Shown: piece by piece, positions 48,261 to 60,865 of the stretch
How the letters are laid out: every line of letters begins with the position of its first letter
How positions within the stretch are numbered: the stretch's first letter is position 1
DNA from: Ampelocalamus luodianensis
Lineage: Eukaryota > Streptophyta > Magnoliopsida > Poales > Poaceae
Direction of reading: 5' to 3'
Length of the DNA: 64,000 nt
Assembly: GCA_036346255.1 (NCBI GenBank)
Contig: CM070629.1
Location: 7,507,001-7,571,000, forward strand
Program-made: the position numbers and the translations under genes
Notes under the pieces: generated by a model
Told to the model about the DNA's origin: nothing
The model's input: only the letters and a program-made list of their open reading frames with translations
Databases searched by the model: none

Positions 48261-48521
48261 TGGATAGTTGAGGGGTCAGATAGTGACCGCTGTAGTTTAG
48301 AGTCAGGCTCGTCTCGAAATAAAGAAAATCTGCCAAAAGGCTGGACTTACCTAAAAGGACACTGGAGCCTTTAGAGCCATCGTTACGTACAGCTTATTAA
48401 TGCCACGAATGTAAGGTCATTATCACTTAAGGCTGACTGCCTCGACTGTTTCTCGCTGTTTTTGCGCAGCAATAGACATGTCGGTAAGATCACAGCTAGA
48501 ATCGTGATTCATGAAGCTTGC

Positions 48522-51250
48522 TGTAGCGCCCCTTTTCCCGTCCTTCTCCCCGCCGGCCCGGACCCCCCCCCCCTTCGTTTCTCCCTCGCCGGACCGGACC
48601 CCCCCCCCTCCTCCCTTCCCTTCCCGCGCTCGTGTGCGTCGCGTTGCCGTCGTGTGCACGCCACCGCCGCTCCTCGCGCAACCTCCCGCACGCCTCCCGC
48701 CGCCATCATTCCCGGCGCCGCACGCCGCCCTTCGCCGCCCAACCCCTTCTCCCGCTCCTCCTCCGCCGGCTTTAAAGCCCCGCCCGGTGCCCTCCTCCTC
48801 TCCTCCCGCCTCCCCGAGCAAGTAAGAAGCAAGACGAAGGAAGAAGAAGGAAAGAGCCGACGCCTTACTCTCTCTCGTTGCCGCCGCCGTCGCCGCCTCC
48901 GGTGTCGCCGTCGCCGCCGCGTGAGCCCGCCACCGCGCCCGAGCTCCTCTTCTCCATCTCCGATCGCCGCCGCCTCATCTTCCCCTCCGCGCCGCCGCCC
49001 CTCCCTCCCGCCGCCGCCGTTTCCCCTCTCCTTCTTCGCTTCGCCGGCGCGCCTCCTCTCCCTCTTTTCTTCCGCCGGCCGGCTTGCTGGCCAAGCGCCT
49101 CCAGCGCCAGCGTGGGCGCGCCGCTAGCGTTCGCGATTCGGCCCGTGCCGTGGGCCGGGCCGATTTTCGATTACGGGCCGTTTCCCGTTTTTCTTTTTAT
49201 GTAATTTTCGATTTCCTTTTCTATTTTAATTTAAAAAGTGAGACTTCAAATATTAATAACTCCCCCATTTCAACTCCAAAAATTGTAAAATAAATTTCTA
49301 AAAATTTCTAAAATCAAGATCTTGCTAATGGCATAGGTCTTGTTCCATTTGGAGTTCATTTGTGTATTCTTGTGTATTTAATTGCTCTCGTTGCTTGTCG
49401 CTTATTTTGCCGGTACTTCACCCGCGTAGATTTCGGAGACGCCGGAGACCTCCACGTCGATCAAGGACAAGACTACCCGACTCTCTCCCCTACAACCAAG
49501 GCGAGTCAATACTTTGATCATATTGAGCCTACATTTTATGCAAATTATATTCTTTTAAAATAGCAAACGCATGCTTTAATTCTTTAAACAAATGTATGTT
49601 AAAGCTTAAGGTAGTTAATTACCCATTTGTTGAATAATTAATTATTATGTCATCCTTGACAACTTGAATCCTTAACCATTGTCACCCTAGTAACTATATG
49701 GTAATACTAGCTATAGGTTGTACTTAAGCGACATGCTAGCCTTGCTTAAGTACGGGACATTAAACTGTCCCAATCATCATCCTTTCAAATATAAAATGAT
49801 TTGGGCAACCATTACGTAAATGGTCGAGATGGTTGAATTGTTGTGTTTTGCTTCTCAAAACCCTAAAATTGCTATTACCATATCCGGGTGGATGGAGAGG
49901 TGGATGGTATGACAATGGGTGCTAATGTAGCCCACGGAATGTCATTTTGTGGATGGGATGTGGACTGAACCGCCCAGATAACTCCTAAGGACTTAATCTT
50001 GTCACGACCTCCCGTGTAAAACAAGTACGACCACAAGTCTGCGACAAACCGCGACTTGACTTAGTAAATTTATCAAATCCTGAAAGTCATCTCACTGGTG
50101 GATAAATGGCACGCGCAAGCTGCGGTACATCCACTTGACGGGGACCGATACGAGGTGAAGTTGCCAACGTCGTGCGGTACATCCAGGCGCTGCGGTACAA
50201 CATCCCTCGCGAATATATGGGCGTAACCCCATATGGGTGAGATGATGGAAAGGACGAGGTAGTTGAAAAGTTATTGTGACAACCTCTCAACTACACGACT
50301 ACGGAATCGTGTAGGGCAACGAGTTAATTGTCTCTTGTGGGTAAAGTGTACAATCTCTGCAGAGTTTATAAACTGTTTAAACAGCCGTGCCTACGGTCAA
50401 AGGCGGACATGGGAACTTAACTTGAGTTAGTTCTATTTAAAAATTCCTTTGTGGGTGGTATGAAAATTGTGGCGGGCTCTCCTAGCCCTGAGATTGGATT
50501 TTCCCTGAGTTTTCAGACTCAGCGCGGTTAATAATTGGAGGTAGCTCCAATCAAAATAAACATCAGGTAGAGTTTCCGAAGGAGGGATTCTCTGCTGATA
50601 TCAAATATTGCACAATTACTCTCTTTAACTAAAATGAAATTTGTTAAAAATGCTAAGTGCTAGGAATTTGTACTTATGATATTTAAAAGTATTGCTTTCG
50701 CAAATAAAAGAACCGAGCCATCCTTGTAAGCCTTGCATGTATATCATTGCATTGTGTATTGGCTCGCGAGCACGGTAGTTGTGCTCATCCTCGCTCTCCC
50801 AAACCCTTGGATGACGCGATGGAGGAGACTATGCTTACTATGAGGATTCGGTTGATGGGCAAGGAAACGATGAAGAGTAGTCTAGGATCTGTAGTCTCAG
50901 GCCTCGACGCATCTAAGTTGACTCATTGGTACTTGCGCACAACCGATATTATCCGGTCCTTGGGTAATATCGATCATACCTGAGTTGCCCGCCGCTTGCT
51001 GTGAAGAGATGATCTCTACCCTTTGCTTCCGCCACCGTATTCGGTGTTCAGATTGTAATCAATTTGGCCGATCGCCCTGTTGTAAAACTCGACCCGACGT
51101 GGTCTATGTCACTCTGTTGATTGTAATAATGATACTTTAGTTCACGCCATGTATGAATGATTCAGCAAAGCCTGTGAGTGCTATCTATTGATCCAGGGAA
51201 TAGCACATTGTTTTCACAGAGGATTCGGATTAGAAAATCCGGGTCCGACA
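48522..51250 (+). repeat. Solo LTR C (2729 bp, gypsy-type)
   Basis: It starts TGTAGCGCCCC and ends GGGTCCGACA, with CTTGC at 48517-48521 and 51251-51255. The left part is CT- and GC-rich with long non-coding ORFs. TTTGATCATATTGAGCCTAC is at about 49516, and the module with CTCTGCAGAGT is at about 50334-50410. Confidence 0.88.
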
Positions 51251-51255
51251 CTTGC

Positions 51256-53654
51256 ATATATGGTTCGTCGTAACGAGGAGTTTCTCCTCCTCTTCTTTCC
51301 TTGCAAAATAGTCTTATGGCCTATATATTTTCTCTCTCATAACCATTTCTTCATGATTTCCCAAACAAAATATTCTCTAATGTTTCGAAAACAATTATTA
51401 TAAGAAGTATACAAGGAATTAATTTGCCACATCAACGGAAGGAGTCGTCCTAGCCCTTGAGAAATCCGACACTAGTGGTAGAACTAGCTGGGACCAGGGC
51501 GGCCTCGGCCACCCTAGCCGAATTTGCCGACGCCTTTATACTACTCGTGATACTCTTTACACCACTTCTGATGCCTTTATACTACTCTAGCTACTCTTGT
51601 ATTGTTTTTATAACATGATTCTGTGTCTAGGGTAGTTCCGTCCCCGACCAACACATGGATGGCTACATACACGGCAGTGAGTGGCATGGACAAGCAGTTC
51701 CAATTCCACAACGTGACAAGCTTCAGTGCTCCTGGCAAGCGTTGGCGATTGGTCACGGTCACGCATGTGCTTGGAATTTATGGGGTCGTGTAGCCGTGGC
51801 CGTGCATGCGTACGCACACCCTCTCCCCTCAGCCTCAAGGGACGCACGGCGCCACTGCCCATGTCGGGGGTGGCAGCGCGCCCGGACAGCAATTCCTCGG
51901 AGCCAGGTCTCTTAACATCCTAGCTAACTGCTGAGGGATTGTTTGGTTACAGTGTGATCCGATTCAATCTTTTCAAATTGATTCGGAATTTGAACTAAAA
52001 TTCCTTCTAATCCGAAAGGATTGGTTTTAATCCATCTCTATCCAAATAAACCCTAAAGAGGAACAACATCGATTGGGTGATCGATCGGTGGACGCACGGA
52101 CCGGCCAATGGACGGGCGGATGACATGAAGTACATGAGTCTGTCTAGCTTAACTGCTCAAGTGGCATCGATATTGCAGGCAAGGACCTGTCTAGATTAAA
52201 GCGTGCCAATTTCACATAAAACATTATAATCCTTTTAAGCTCTGTTTTGGAACACAATTTTTTTCCCGATTCTTGCGGCACTTAGCTGTTTCTCATCATT
52301 TCATGACAAACGAGCCGATGGCTTGCGCACTGTGCCACAGAGCAGCAGCACATGTGTCGGCCACAACCGATCCATGCCACCCCTCCCTCCGCGCGTAAGA
52401 GTATGCACAATAGTGTGACATCAGCTGTCAGTAAGACTTGACGTGTAGGATACGAGATGATGTGGAGGAGAGAGTGGAAGTATGGAGAATTTATCCGTTT
52501 CTCATGCTATAGTCGACTATAACACGATAAACAAAACACGTTGTATATTGATGAGCTATATATAGAGATATATAAAAAGATAACTCGTCGTAAAAACTGT
52601 CAATAAACAACGTAGAGGGATATAGCCAACAAATATAGCGCTAAGGCTGTGTCTCGGTGTCTCCCGAGTTGCCCCTGCAGTGGAGCAGCAGTAGCCAGTA
52701 GCAGTTGCATGCTCGCGCTCTGCTCGTAACGTGCGCCTTTCCATTCCGTATATCTTGGCTTTTCGGTCCCATCGGCATCTATCTGTCTAGATGCCCGACG
52801 GCCCAACGGTGCCATAATTATCTCGTACGTAACGTGCGTAGAGTTAAGGATGTGTATGTATGTATGTATGTATCTGGATTGGATCGTCGGCGACGTACGT
52901 GCGTGGTTAATTGTGGTAGCACGTACCACGTACGTAGACCTGGCTACCTTAGCCGCAGCGGCCTGTCACGAGACGCGTGCGGATAAGATGGATAGATCAT
53001 AGAGGGATACGCGGACGGCCGGACGACGGGCCGGCGGGCCGCGCACGCAGGATCTGTCGTGCGTTTGGGGGATCTCACGCGAGGACCACGCGGGGCGGGG
53101 ATGGGATCTGCCGGCCTGCGCGCGGGTGTGGTCGCGGTTGCAATCTCACGCGAGCGAGCGTGCCGTACGTCGTACGAGCGGAGCAGCTGTGTGGCTGTGG
53201 TGTACTGATACGCGCGCGCATGGGTGGGGTTCGTCAATTTTCAACGGCGGATCTAGGATCCGTTTGTAATCAAGTTGTATAGGCAGTGGCATACATTTAC
53301 CATTTATGTTTTCTGAATTTTCCACCTTGTGAACCCTGCTTCACCTGAGATTAATCGGCATGAGCAATGGAGAAGCTTTGCCTGAAAAATGAAAGATTTA
53401 GACCCTGTCTGGAGCGCTACAACTTGGTAGAATTCGTGTGGGTTTGGTTCTTGCGAAACTCCTGTCTTGTTTGCTATGTCGAAGCGCCTCTCAGGAATTT
53501 ATCGGGTATTTGAGGTCAAAAGCACATGATAACCCCATTAATCTTTAATTTCTTGTGTTGGATCCATAGTATTTGAACCTAACCTTTAGGTTGTGCAGGC
53601 TCTTGGATTGCTTTTTTCTGCTTCACACTCAACAAGTAGATCAGAGCGGGGAAG
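51256..53654. other. Intergenic region
   Basis: No gene is supported. A short element with GGATTGTTTGG and CCAAATAAACCC ends lies at about 51936-52053 and looks like a small Tourist-type MITE, with no clear target duplication. At 52403-52500 is a piece resembling the left end of the 34185 MITE. The block 52990-53220 is GC-rich and palindromic. Confidence 0.5.
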
Positions 53655-53882
53655 AAGTGGGAACCGCCTCTTGGTATAGTGGCAGAATAGTGGGTACGGC
53701 TTCATCCATCAGGATTTAAATCCTAATGGTCACTTTTACGTATACGCGAGTGCGTTTCAATAGGATTCTTATGAGGTTGCGGATTTATCTCCGGCCTCCG
53801 TCTGAATGTGTTAAGGAAATGCACTCGTGTGTGGTGTGCGTGCGTGTACGTCTTCCTTGTAATCGCAAAAAAAGCGGAGAAA
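53655..53882 (+). mobile_element. tRNA-derived SINE
   Basis: The head resembles pol III boxes: an A-box-like TGGCAGAATAGTGGG and a B-box-like GGATTTAAATCCT about 30 bases on. A body with GTTGCGGATTTATCTCCGGC and a GT/GC-rich stretch follows, then CTTGTAATCGC and an A-run. The flanks AGCGGGGAAGA and AGCGGAGAAAA may be a decayed target duplication. The same tail appears at 57360-57479. Confidence 0.6.
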
Positions 53883-54788
53883 AAAATGGAAGCTGACAAA
53901 AGGCGGTCATGAACGTTGGCCTAGTGTAAAATGTGATAAAATCGGAGGTCTACACGGGAAAAAATACATGTAAGTCTAGGATACAACTTTCGACCAATAG
54001 TTTTATAGTTCAACAAACAATACAATAAATTATTCACCTCTACAAATCTCATGACTAAAGGAGTACTATTTACTTATGTAGGTATATGTATTACGGATAA
54101 GCACCCGGCCGGGTTGGAGCCTACTCAGCTTCCAATGTGGTTTCGGCTCTGGATCTTGGTTTTATAATGCATAGTTCGACAGTTCGTAGATCATTCATGC
54201 TAGCTATCACGCCAAATAAAACGAGACGAGATCAAAAAATTGAGCACACTAGCTAGAGGCCTCATCCTTTTTGGACCACAATTTGAAAGTGGAACATTTT
54301 GTCTAGACTTCATACATGTCACACCATATGCATGGTGGGGCTTTCATCTAAGTATAACAATAAGAACAAGAACCACTAGGGCAAGGGAAATGTAAAAAAA
54401 AATTACTTGTTTATGGTTCCTTTTATACTAGAGATCTGAGCCGTGGATTGTAAACTATGGTCAAATATGACCATGCAAAATTCCCCCTAGGTCAATGTGA
54501 ATGTTTTGGCACCCTTAAATGCACTTAGATCCCTGCAAAAACTCTTGTCTATTAACCCATCTGCCGCGCATGGTGTGACCACCTTTGCATGGGTCTCACA
54601 CTTTATGACTTAGCATGAAGACCTTTGCTTTCCCCAACCTTCTTCTTTAATCCACTCTCACCATAGGATGCTACCGTCATGAGTGCTGAACCCCAAAAGC
54701 AGGATGTATATACAAGCAAAAGCCACTTGTGTCGAGTTGACGCAATGCTTTTCTAGACATCGTTGGGCATATGATGGACTATGGAATA

Positions 54789-54872
54789 GTGTACTCCTGC
54801 ATCATATGCTCCCAAAATTGATCAATGCCTGTGTACTCCTGCATCATATGCTCCCAAAATTGATCAATGCCT
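54789..54872 (+). repeat. 42-bp tandem duplication
   Basis: GTGTACTCCTGCATCATATG plus 22 further bases occurs twice in a row (54789 and 54831) with almost no change, so it is recent. Confidence 0.9.
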
Positions 54873-56306
54873 GTGTGTAAACTCTAATGCGGAGATGCTC
54901 TCATAGCTAGACCATCACCAATCACCATGGCTGTTAATATGACAATTCGGTTGTTCTTGAGCAGTAAGTAGTATAGTTGGTATGACTTGCTATTCGCAGT
55001 ACTATTTACCAGTCCTCTGTCCTCGTATGACAGATTTGATTCCATCTCTGATCTGCCACAAGATATCCTTGTGATCCTAGGATGCACCGAAATCTCAAAT
55101 AAACAACGTACAAGCAAAGCAAACTTAGCAATCCGTCGGTTCCATTTTGTTTATAGCCAACACGCTTCTACAAACCTATGGCTGCAAGTGCAGTCAAAAG
55201 TACAAAACTTTTGGTTTAGTTACGCTACTTCTCTGACTTCGAAGAGGCAAAGAGGAAAAGAAAGAAAGGGAGAGATATAAAATAAAACCAAGTCCAAGAG
55301 CGGCAACGAGGCAAACACTGCACAAGGAAAGACTTTGGCCACCTTCCAATGACTTTGGGAACCCAAAGCTAGGCAACCAAACCCCTCCTCTCCTCACCTT
55401 ACCCCTTTGTTTTGTCATCACTCGCAGTGGAAGATTAGATAGACCAAGATGCCCTACTATTCTACCATTATCAGCAACACAATATGCAATAGCATATGTA
55501 TGATTGTAAACAGTGTTGCTACATGCAGCTACAAAACATATTCGACTCTGTTCTGGCGATGTTACTACAGTAGCCTACAATACATGCTGTGCCACTGCTA
55601 AGACAGAAACCAATGCTATAGATGGAACATTGTGGAAAGATTAGGGAGCAAGTTTATTTTGTTGTTCCTTGGTTATGCACCATCCAATGCGTAAACAGTT
55701 GGTCCAAAGTACGTACGTACCCTCAATCCAGTTATTCCATCCATATATGTACTGCAATCTTCGCTACCTTAGCAGTGACCACTGAAACATTCAGTGATCA
55801 ACAACAGGATGATTGCTCACACATCATTACTTCATGCAGTAATTGAGATCTGACGTCACATGCATACAGATCTTAATTAATTTGTACGTAGATCCTATCC
55901 AAGATTAAATCTGCGAGTTGTTTTGTGGCATCTATTGCCATGTGTCGGATTATGCACCCACGCAGAAGCTGACGGACAACCTGAAAACACACCCAGTCTG
56001 ATCGAGACGCGCCAATGACAGGCCTTAAGGTATAATTCTAACAACTTAAAGTTGAACCGTTTCTTTAACAAATTTTAGTCAGCATTAGGATACAAAACCT
56101 TTCTTTTAACAAAAGGCTTTTTTTAACCTTCCCCTGCCGGGATCAACCCGAATGATCAAGAGATGCACACTCCAGAGCGCCTCCCACCACTCAAACGCAA
56201 CCGGATCTTTGATGGAACTAGCAAGGTAGCCCTTGGGGAGCACCATCATTATAGTTGGGTTGAAGTGTTTGGCAAGAGGTTTTATGAAATTTACATGTAG
56301 TGTTTG

Positions 56307-56441
56307 GCTTCGTTTGGAACGCAGAATTTTTTCCTGTAGTCCTATAGGGATTGAAAAAAAATCTACGAATACAAATTTCCTATGAAATTGCCCGTCGAAA
56401 AAAATTTCCTATGAAATTATTGTGTTGTTTCAAACAGGCCC
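56307..56441. mobile_element. Small Tourist-like MITE
   Basis: The left end GGCTTCGTTTGGAAC pairs with the right end GTTTCAAACAGGCC. An internal ATTTCCTATGAAATT motif is repeated. The flanking trinucleotides TTT and TTA differ by one base. Confidence 0.55.
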
Positions 56442-57357
56442 TTAAGGAGTTATATATGACTTGCCCGTCATGTCTTAAACCATGGTGACTATTAGTTCAT
56501 GTCCTGCGTCCAGCCAGGAAACACAAAAATGCCTGCTTCAATTCTCAAAAGATGTCTGCTTCAAACTCTATTTTTTTAACCAATGCTCTGGACATTCCCA
56601 TGTTAGTAACAGAAAGGAACGGAAAGGGGGAGGGGGTCGATCAGAAACAAATTTTATAGCATCATGCTACGTGGTACCAGATCTGGATACACGACACGTA
56701 GCAAGTGTTATATAGCACCTGAGAGTTTAGTTGGAGGCTTTAAGTGCATCATAAAAAAAAAAATCCAGGTTGACCCCAATAGCCTAGAACCTGAAAGATT
56801 GTACAAAACTTCTTGCCTCTTGGCTCCTTCCAAACAATTAGAGGCTGTTTGGTTAGACGATTTGTCAGGCCAGAAGCTATCCTGACATAGGCACCTTTGC
56901 CAGTCTCAGGGCTCCGAAATTGGTCGCTGGCTTCGGCACGCTACAGCTAGATGGTTGTTCATCACTAGTCTCCACTATTGCGCCGCTGTTGAACCTCATG
57001 CCACCGCTTCCCACTCCCTCCGGAATTGCGTGGATAATAGATGTGGATAGGAATGGATGACCTTGTAATCGGAGAAGGCTAAAATATTCTTTAAGAGGTT
57101 ACCATTTGCTTCTTAAAGCTTATCTACGGAGCTTATTAAAGTAATTATCAAAGCAGAGCTAGAAAATCAACTATCACGGTTTAATCTTAGTTTTATGTTT
57201 TCTCACGCTCATGGTTTTACGCTTCCTCGTTCTCAAAACATATTTTTATTTTATTTTATGCTTTCTTTAGGCACAGGTCATCAACCAAACACCGCATCTC
57301 TAGACTTACCTTACCAAGCAAAAATTATCTACTTTCTAGACTACTTCAGTAGGAATT

Positions 57358-57479
57358 TTGTTAGGTCGCAGATTTATTCCCGGCCTCTGTTTTTCTAAAC
57401 ATGTGCTAAGGAGGCGCACTCGCGCGCGTGTGTCGTGGTGTGTGCATATGTATTTTCCTTGTAATCAAAAAAAAAAAAG
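57358..57479 (+). mobile_element. SINE 3' fragment
   Basis: It matches the last part of the SINE at 53655-53882: a TCGCAGATTTATTCCCGGCCTC-like body, a GTGTGTCGTGGTGTGTG-type stretch, CTTGTAATC and a long A-run. The head is missing. Confidence 0.55.
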
Positions 57480-58760
57480 TTTTCGTCTCCATCGTCAAAA
57501 TCCTGGCTCCGCCACTGCTCGCCGCCCCTACCTCGAGCTTCCCCATCGCCGCCGGCCACCACCTCATTCTTCCCGTACTCCCTCCCTCCCCCGAAGGTGT
57601 GGAAGCAAGCGGAGGAGGTACTCCGACCGTGGCGCCCTGCGCCTTGTCCCAGCCGGATCTAGTGGTGCGGCTCTCCTCCGATGGCTCCATTCTGCGTCAC
57701 GAGGCGGGGGGGGGGGGGAGGGTGATGGTGGTGGTGAGCTAAACTTGGCTCGGTCCGGTGATGAGGCCATCTCCGTCCTTGCGGTGACCGCTGGAAGCGG
57801 CGCATGTCCCCAGCCCTCCCGACGGCCGGATCTAGAGGAGACGCCCCTCCCCTCGACGATGGCGACAACATGACGCTAGGGCGGCGGCCATGTCCACCGA
57901 GCTCTAGGCTATCGGATCCAACAGTGTGTCTTCCCTGAGCTCCCGGCGGCGATGTTGGAACTAAGCCAAAGAAAACTAGCAAAAACATGTGAACATATAG
58001 GAGATCACACACACGCACGCTATCACATGGACTGGAGGCAAGCTTTGGATGAAGCACACGTACGAGTACTAAAGCCAAAGCTCACGTAGACATCCAATCG
58101 ACTAGATAAAGACACACGCACACATATGCTGGAAGCAATAAACACATGTACGCAAGGAAGAGCACGATGATTTTTTTTTGTGCTGCCGCATGCAGCGTTT
58201 TCTGGTTTTCTTCCTCTATTGTTTTAATCAAAACATATATGATTACATGTCCTTTTAAAGACTACGAAACTTGCTAACCAAGCCAAAACTAAATATGAAA
58301 AGCTAAACATGGAAGGCCCAACAAAGGAAACAAACTAAATTGATCCGATGCTGATTGCATCAGGATCATAGCACCCTATTACTTGGTAAGTCTAGATTAA
58401 TTTCCAACAGGCGACAGGTCGTTCGCGGCAAAAACAAACGACCGTTGCGGACTGCATACGACAACACAATTTTTTATTCGATGAGACCGGGTCGTAAGCA
58501 CGAGGGCGACTCGATCCTTTTTTTTGCTTGTTGCCTATTCCCACAATGTTTAGGATCGCCCCATGTTTCCTCTCTCCTCCTTAGGACTCTCCTAATGCAC
58601 ATTGCAGATGCCCTTGTAAGAACTCTCGTGTTGTCGGTTGAGACGATGCCATTGTCAGACCTGATGCATTGAATTGATTAATTTATTTGAATAAGGAACT
58701 ATTGGTAAGTAGAAAGATAGGAAAGTAGATGTTCAACATATACTACCAATATAGCTTACA
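57480..58760. other. Intergenic region
   Basis: A CG-rich block (57480-57900) with a G-run at about 57706 carries long overlapping ORFs on both strands but no domain. The rest is AT-rich. No gene is supported. Confidence 0.5.
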
Positions 58761-59269
58761 TCCCCCGTTTGGCTCCCATCAACTGAAATTGATTCCTGGA
58801 ATTAGATTCAAAGTATAATTTGATTTTGACAAGTTACATGCCCGTGCGTTGCTACGGAATATCTAACAGACAAACATATTGTATTAAGAATCAAAATAAC
58901 ATAGCAAGATACTAAATGATTGATTGATTATACCCATCACCAAAACAATTGCATTATAGAAAGGAATCGAGCAAATGCAAATGCAAACACAACCACAAAC
59001 GAACACTAACGGTAGTACATATCTAATCTGTAAATGGCATATGCTTCGCCTTCAACAATGGGTTCAAACTTTCGTGTCACTCTTAAAGTCTAAACATAAT
59101 TCAAGTACAAAATCGCATAAGCACCTAAGTGCACATTTGACTTTCCTCCAAGATTTTTCTCGTGTCAATTCAGTGTTAAACTCAAGATAAATATACATTA
59201 GATTGTTCCTTAGGCACACAAAATAATATGCAACCTTATAAAAACTCTTTTTGGTTCATGAATAAGAAT

Positions 59270-60865
59270 AATGACTTTGCCATGTTGGTCATATTATGTC
59301 AACTCGCCTGACCCATCATTTGCGTAATATCTGTAATATCGTAATCGACATATCTTTTTGTTTTGCCATCATAGTATTCGGTACCCTGCAAGAAAAATAT
59401 TGAATGAGTTACCGAGTAAATCATCACTAAAGACGAAGAAAATGCATAGCATTGTGCCACCTTAATTATCACCAGGTGAGCTGGAAGAAACTCCCCAAGC
59501 TAGTGTGCTAGTGCATACCAGTACCTGGCAAAACATCAAGCAACAAGAAACGTTGTTTAAATTTTGCTCAAGTATGTAATTAACTTGGTTAACAAGAGAA
59601 ATTGCAATAAACATACTGAAAAATAAAGAACATGTATCAAGAACATTGAGTCATCAAAGCAGAGCAGACCTGAATCTTGTTGTTTGAAAAGAGTTCTCTA
59701 TCATTTAGACCTGCATGATGCAGACCTGTTCCGAATTGCATAGTATGTCTCAAATTGTTGTTAGAAACTTGTGAAAGAATCATGTCTAGAGAGTTATCCG
59801 GCATGCTTAGGAACTGCCTTGGTTTTTCACCTGATGCTGTAAGTTGTAATATAGAGTGGAGTAAACATATAAGATAGCAGCCATCTATATACCCATTTAG
59901 TAACAGAAATCCAAAGCAATGTTCCACCTGAATGAGATCAAGAGCTGTAAGTCTATGTCAACGTGATGATACAAAAATGAGAACTGGTTTATCGATTGAA
60001 TGGGTGCATATGGCTGCATAAGCTGGTTTGTTCATGCTATTCATTCTCGGGCAGTAGAACTTCCCAGGATATCCCTGTTAGTGGGGGAGGGGGGAAAGTT
60101 AATATAAATTCATGCAAATATTTTTTTTCAGCTGTGATATAGGAAACATGGTCCTCCTTAAACAACCATCTAATGATCAAATAAATAATTGACCAGTGGT
60201 AACTGGTTGGATACCATATACCACCGCTAACCGCTCATACCAGTTGACATGACGTGGTTGCTGCAGTTTATGGGGCAAAAAAACTTGTATGACATGATGT
60301 GGACAGCTCTATAAAACTACTGGGTAGATAAGGATGTCTAATGCAATAGGGGGTAGAGGAAATTACACCTCAAAGCTTCCCTTGGAAACATAACTTCTAC
60401 TATGCCAACTTCGACTAATACCACCCCACTTTTCAGGGCTAGAAATTATGATGTCAGCTGATAATAGGACCATCATATCTGGAGTGAAGTCACCAGTCAT
60501 CTCAACCTGCCAAAACTGTTACCTCAAATAAGTTATGCATATTGACATATTGGAGAAATAAAAGATATGGAGTGCTCTGTACCATCTTCTTCCCAAGCTG
60601 AGTTACAAGCCGTTGTCTCCAATCATTCATTCTTTCTCGCACTATAGCCTTTAGAGGAGCAATGTAAACTACCTGAAAGGATGTTAAAATAAATCAATAC
60701 CACAAACAATCTTGGCTTTATATCAGAATTCAACAAACAAACCTTCATGTCCAGTTGTGTGTTGAAAAGATAAAGCATTGCTAGTTCTGCAGAAATCGTC
60801 TTGCCACTCCCTGTTGGAGCTCCCAAGAGTACATTGTTATCAGTGTGATAGAGAACATGGAAATC
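59270..60865 (-). pseudogene. ASCC3/DExH14-type RNA helicase fragment (second cassette)
   Basis: Exon pieces on the minus strand match the second helicase cassette of the ASCC3/DExH14 family, relatives of BRR2 that act in ribosome quality control or RNA remodelling. FHVLYHTDNNVLLGAPTGSG and KT (Walker A) lie at 60865-60737; VVYIAPLKAIVRERMNDW at 60673-60582; EMTGDFTPDMMVLLSADIII and SRSWHSRSYV at 60507-60370; YCPRMNSMNKPAYAAICTH at 60075-59942; KPRQFLSMPDNSLDM and GLHHAGLND at 59830-59660; and GTEYYDGKTKRYVDY at about 59395-59275. Introns between several pieces keep GT-AG ends. The exons with the DEIH box are missing between 60370 and 60075. A stop follows VSSR near 59985, and a frame change lies near 59320. 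It cannot make an active helicase. Confidence 0.88.

Larger units (their letters stand above)
53883..57357. other. Intergenic region
   Basis: No gene is supported. It contains a 42-bp tandem duplication (54789) and a small MITE (56307), listed separately. The CT-rich ORF at 55194-55421 (-) has no recognisable domain. Confidence 0.5.

Noticed and set aside
48462..49127. 221-codon Pro/Arg-rich ORF
   Set aside because: It crosses the boundary of solo LTR C and reflects its CT-rich composition.
57358..57873. 171-codon ORF
   Set aside because: It starts in a SINE fragment, runs through an A-run and a G-run, and shows no domain.
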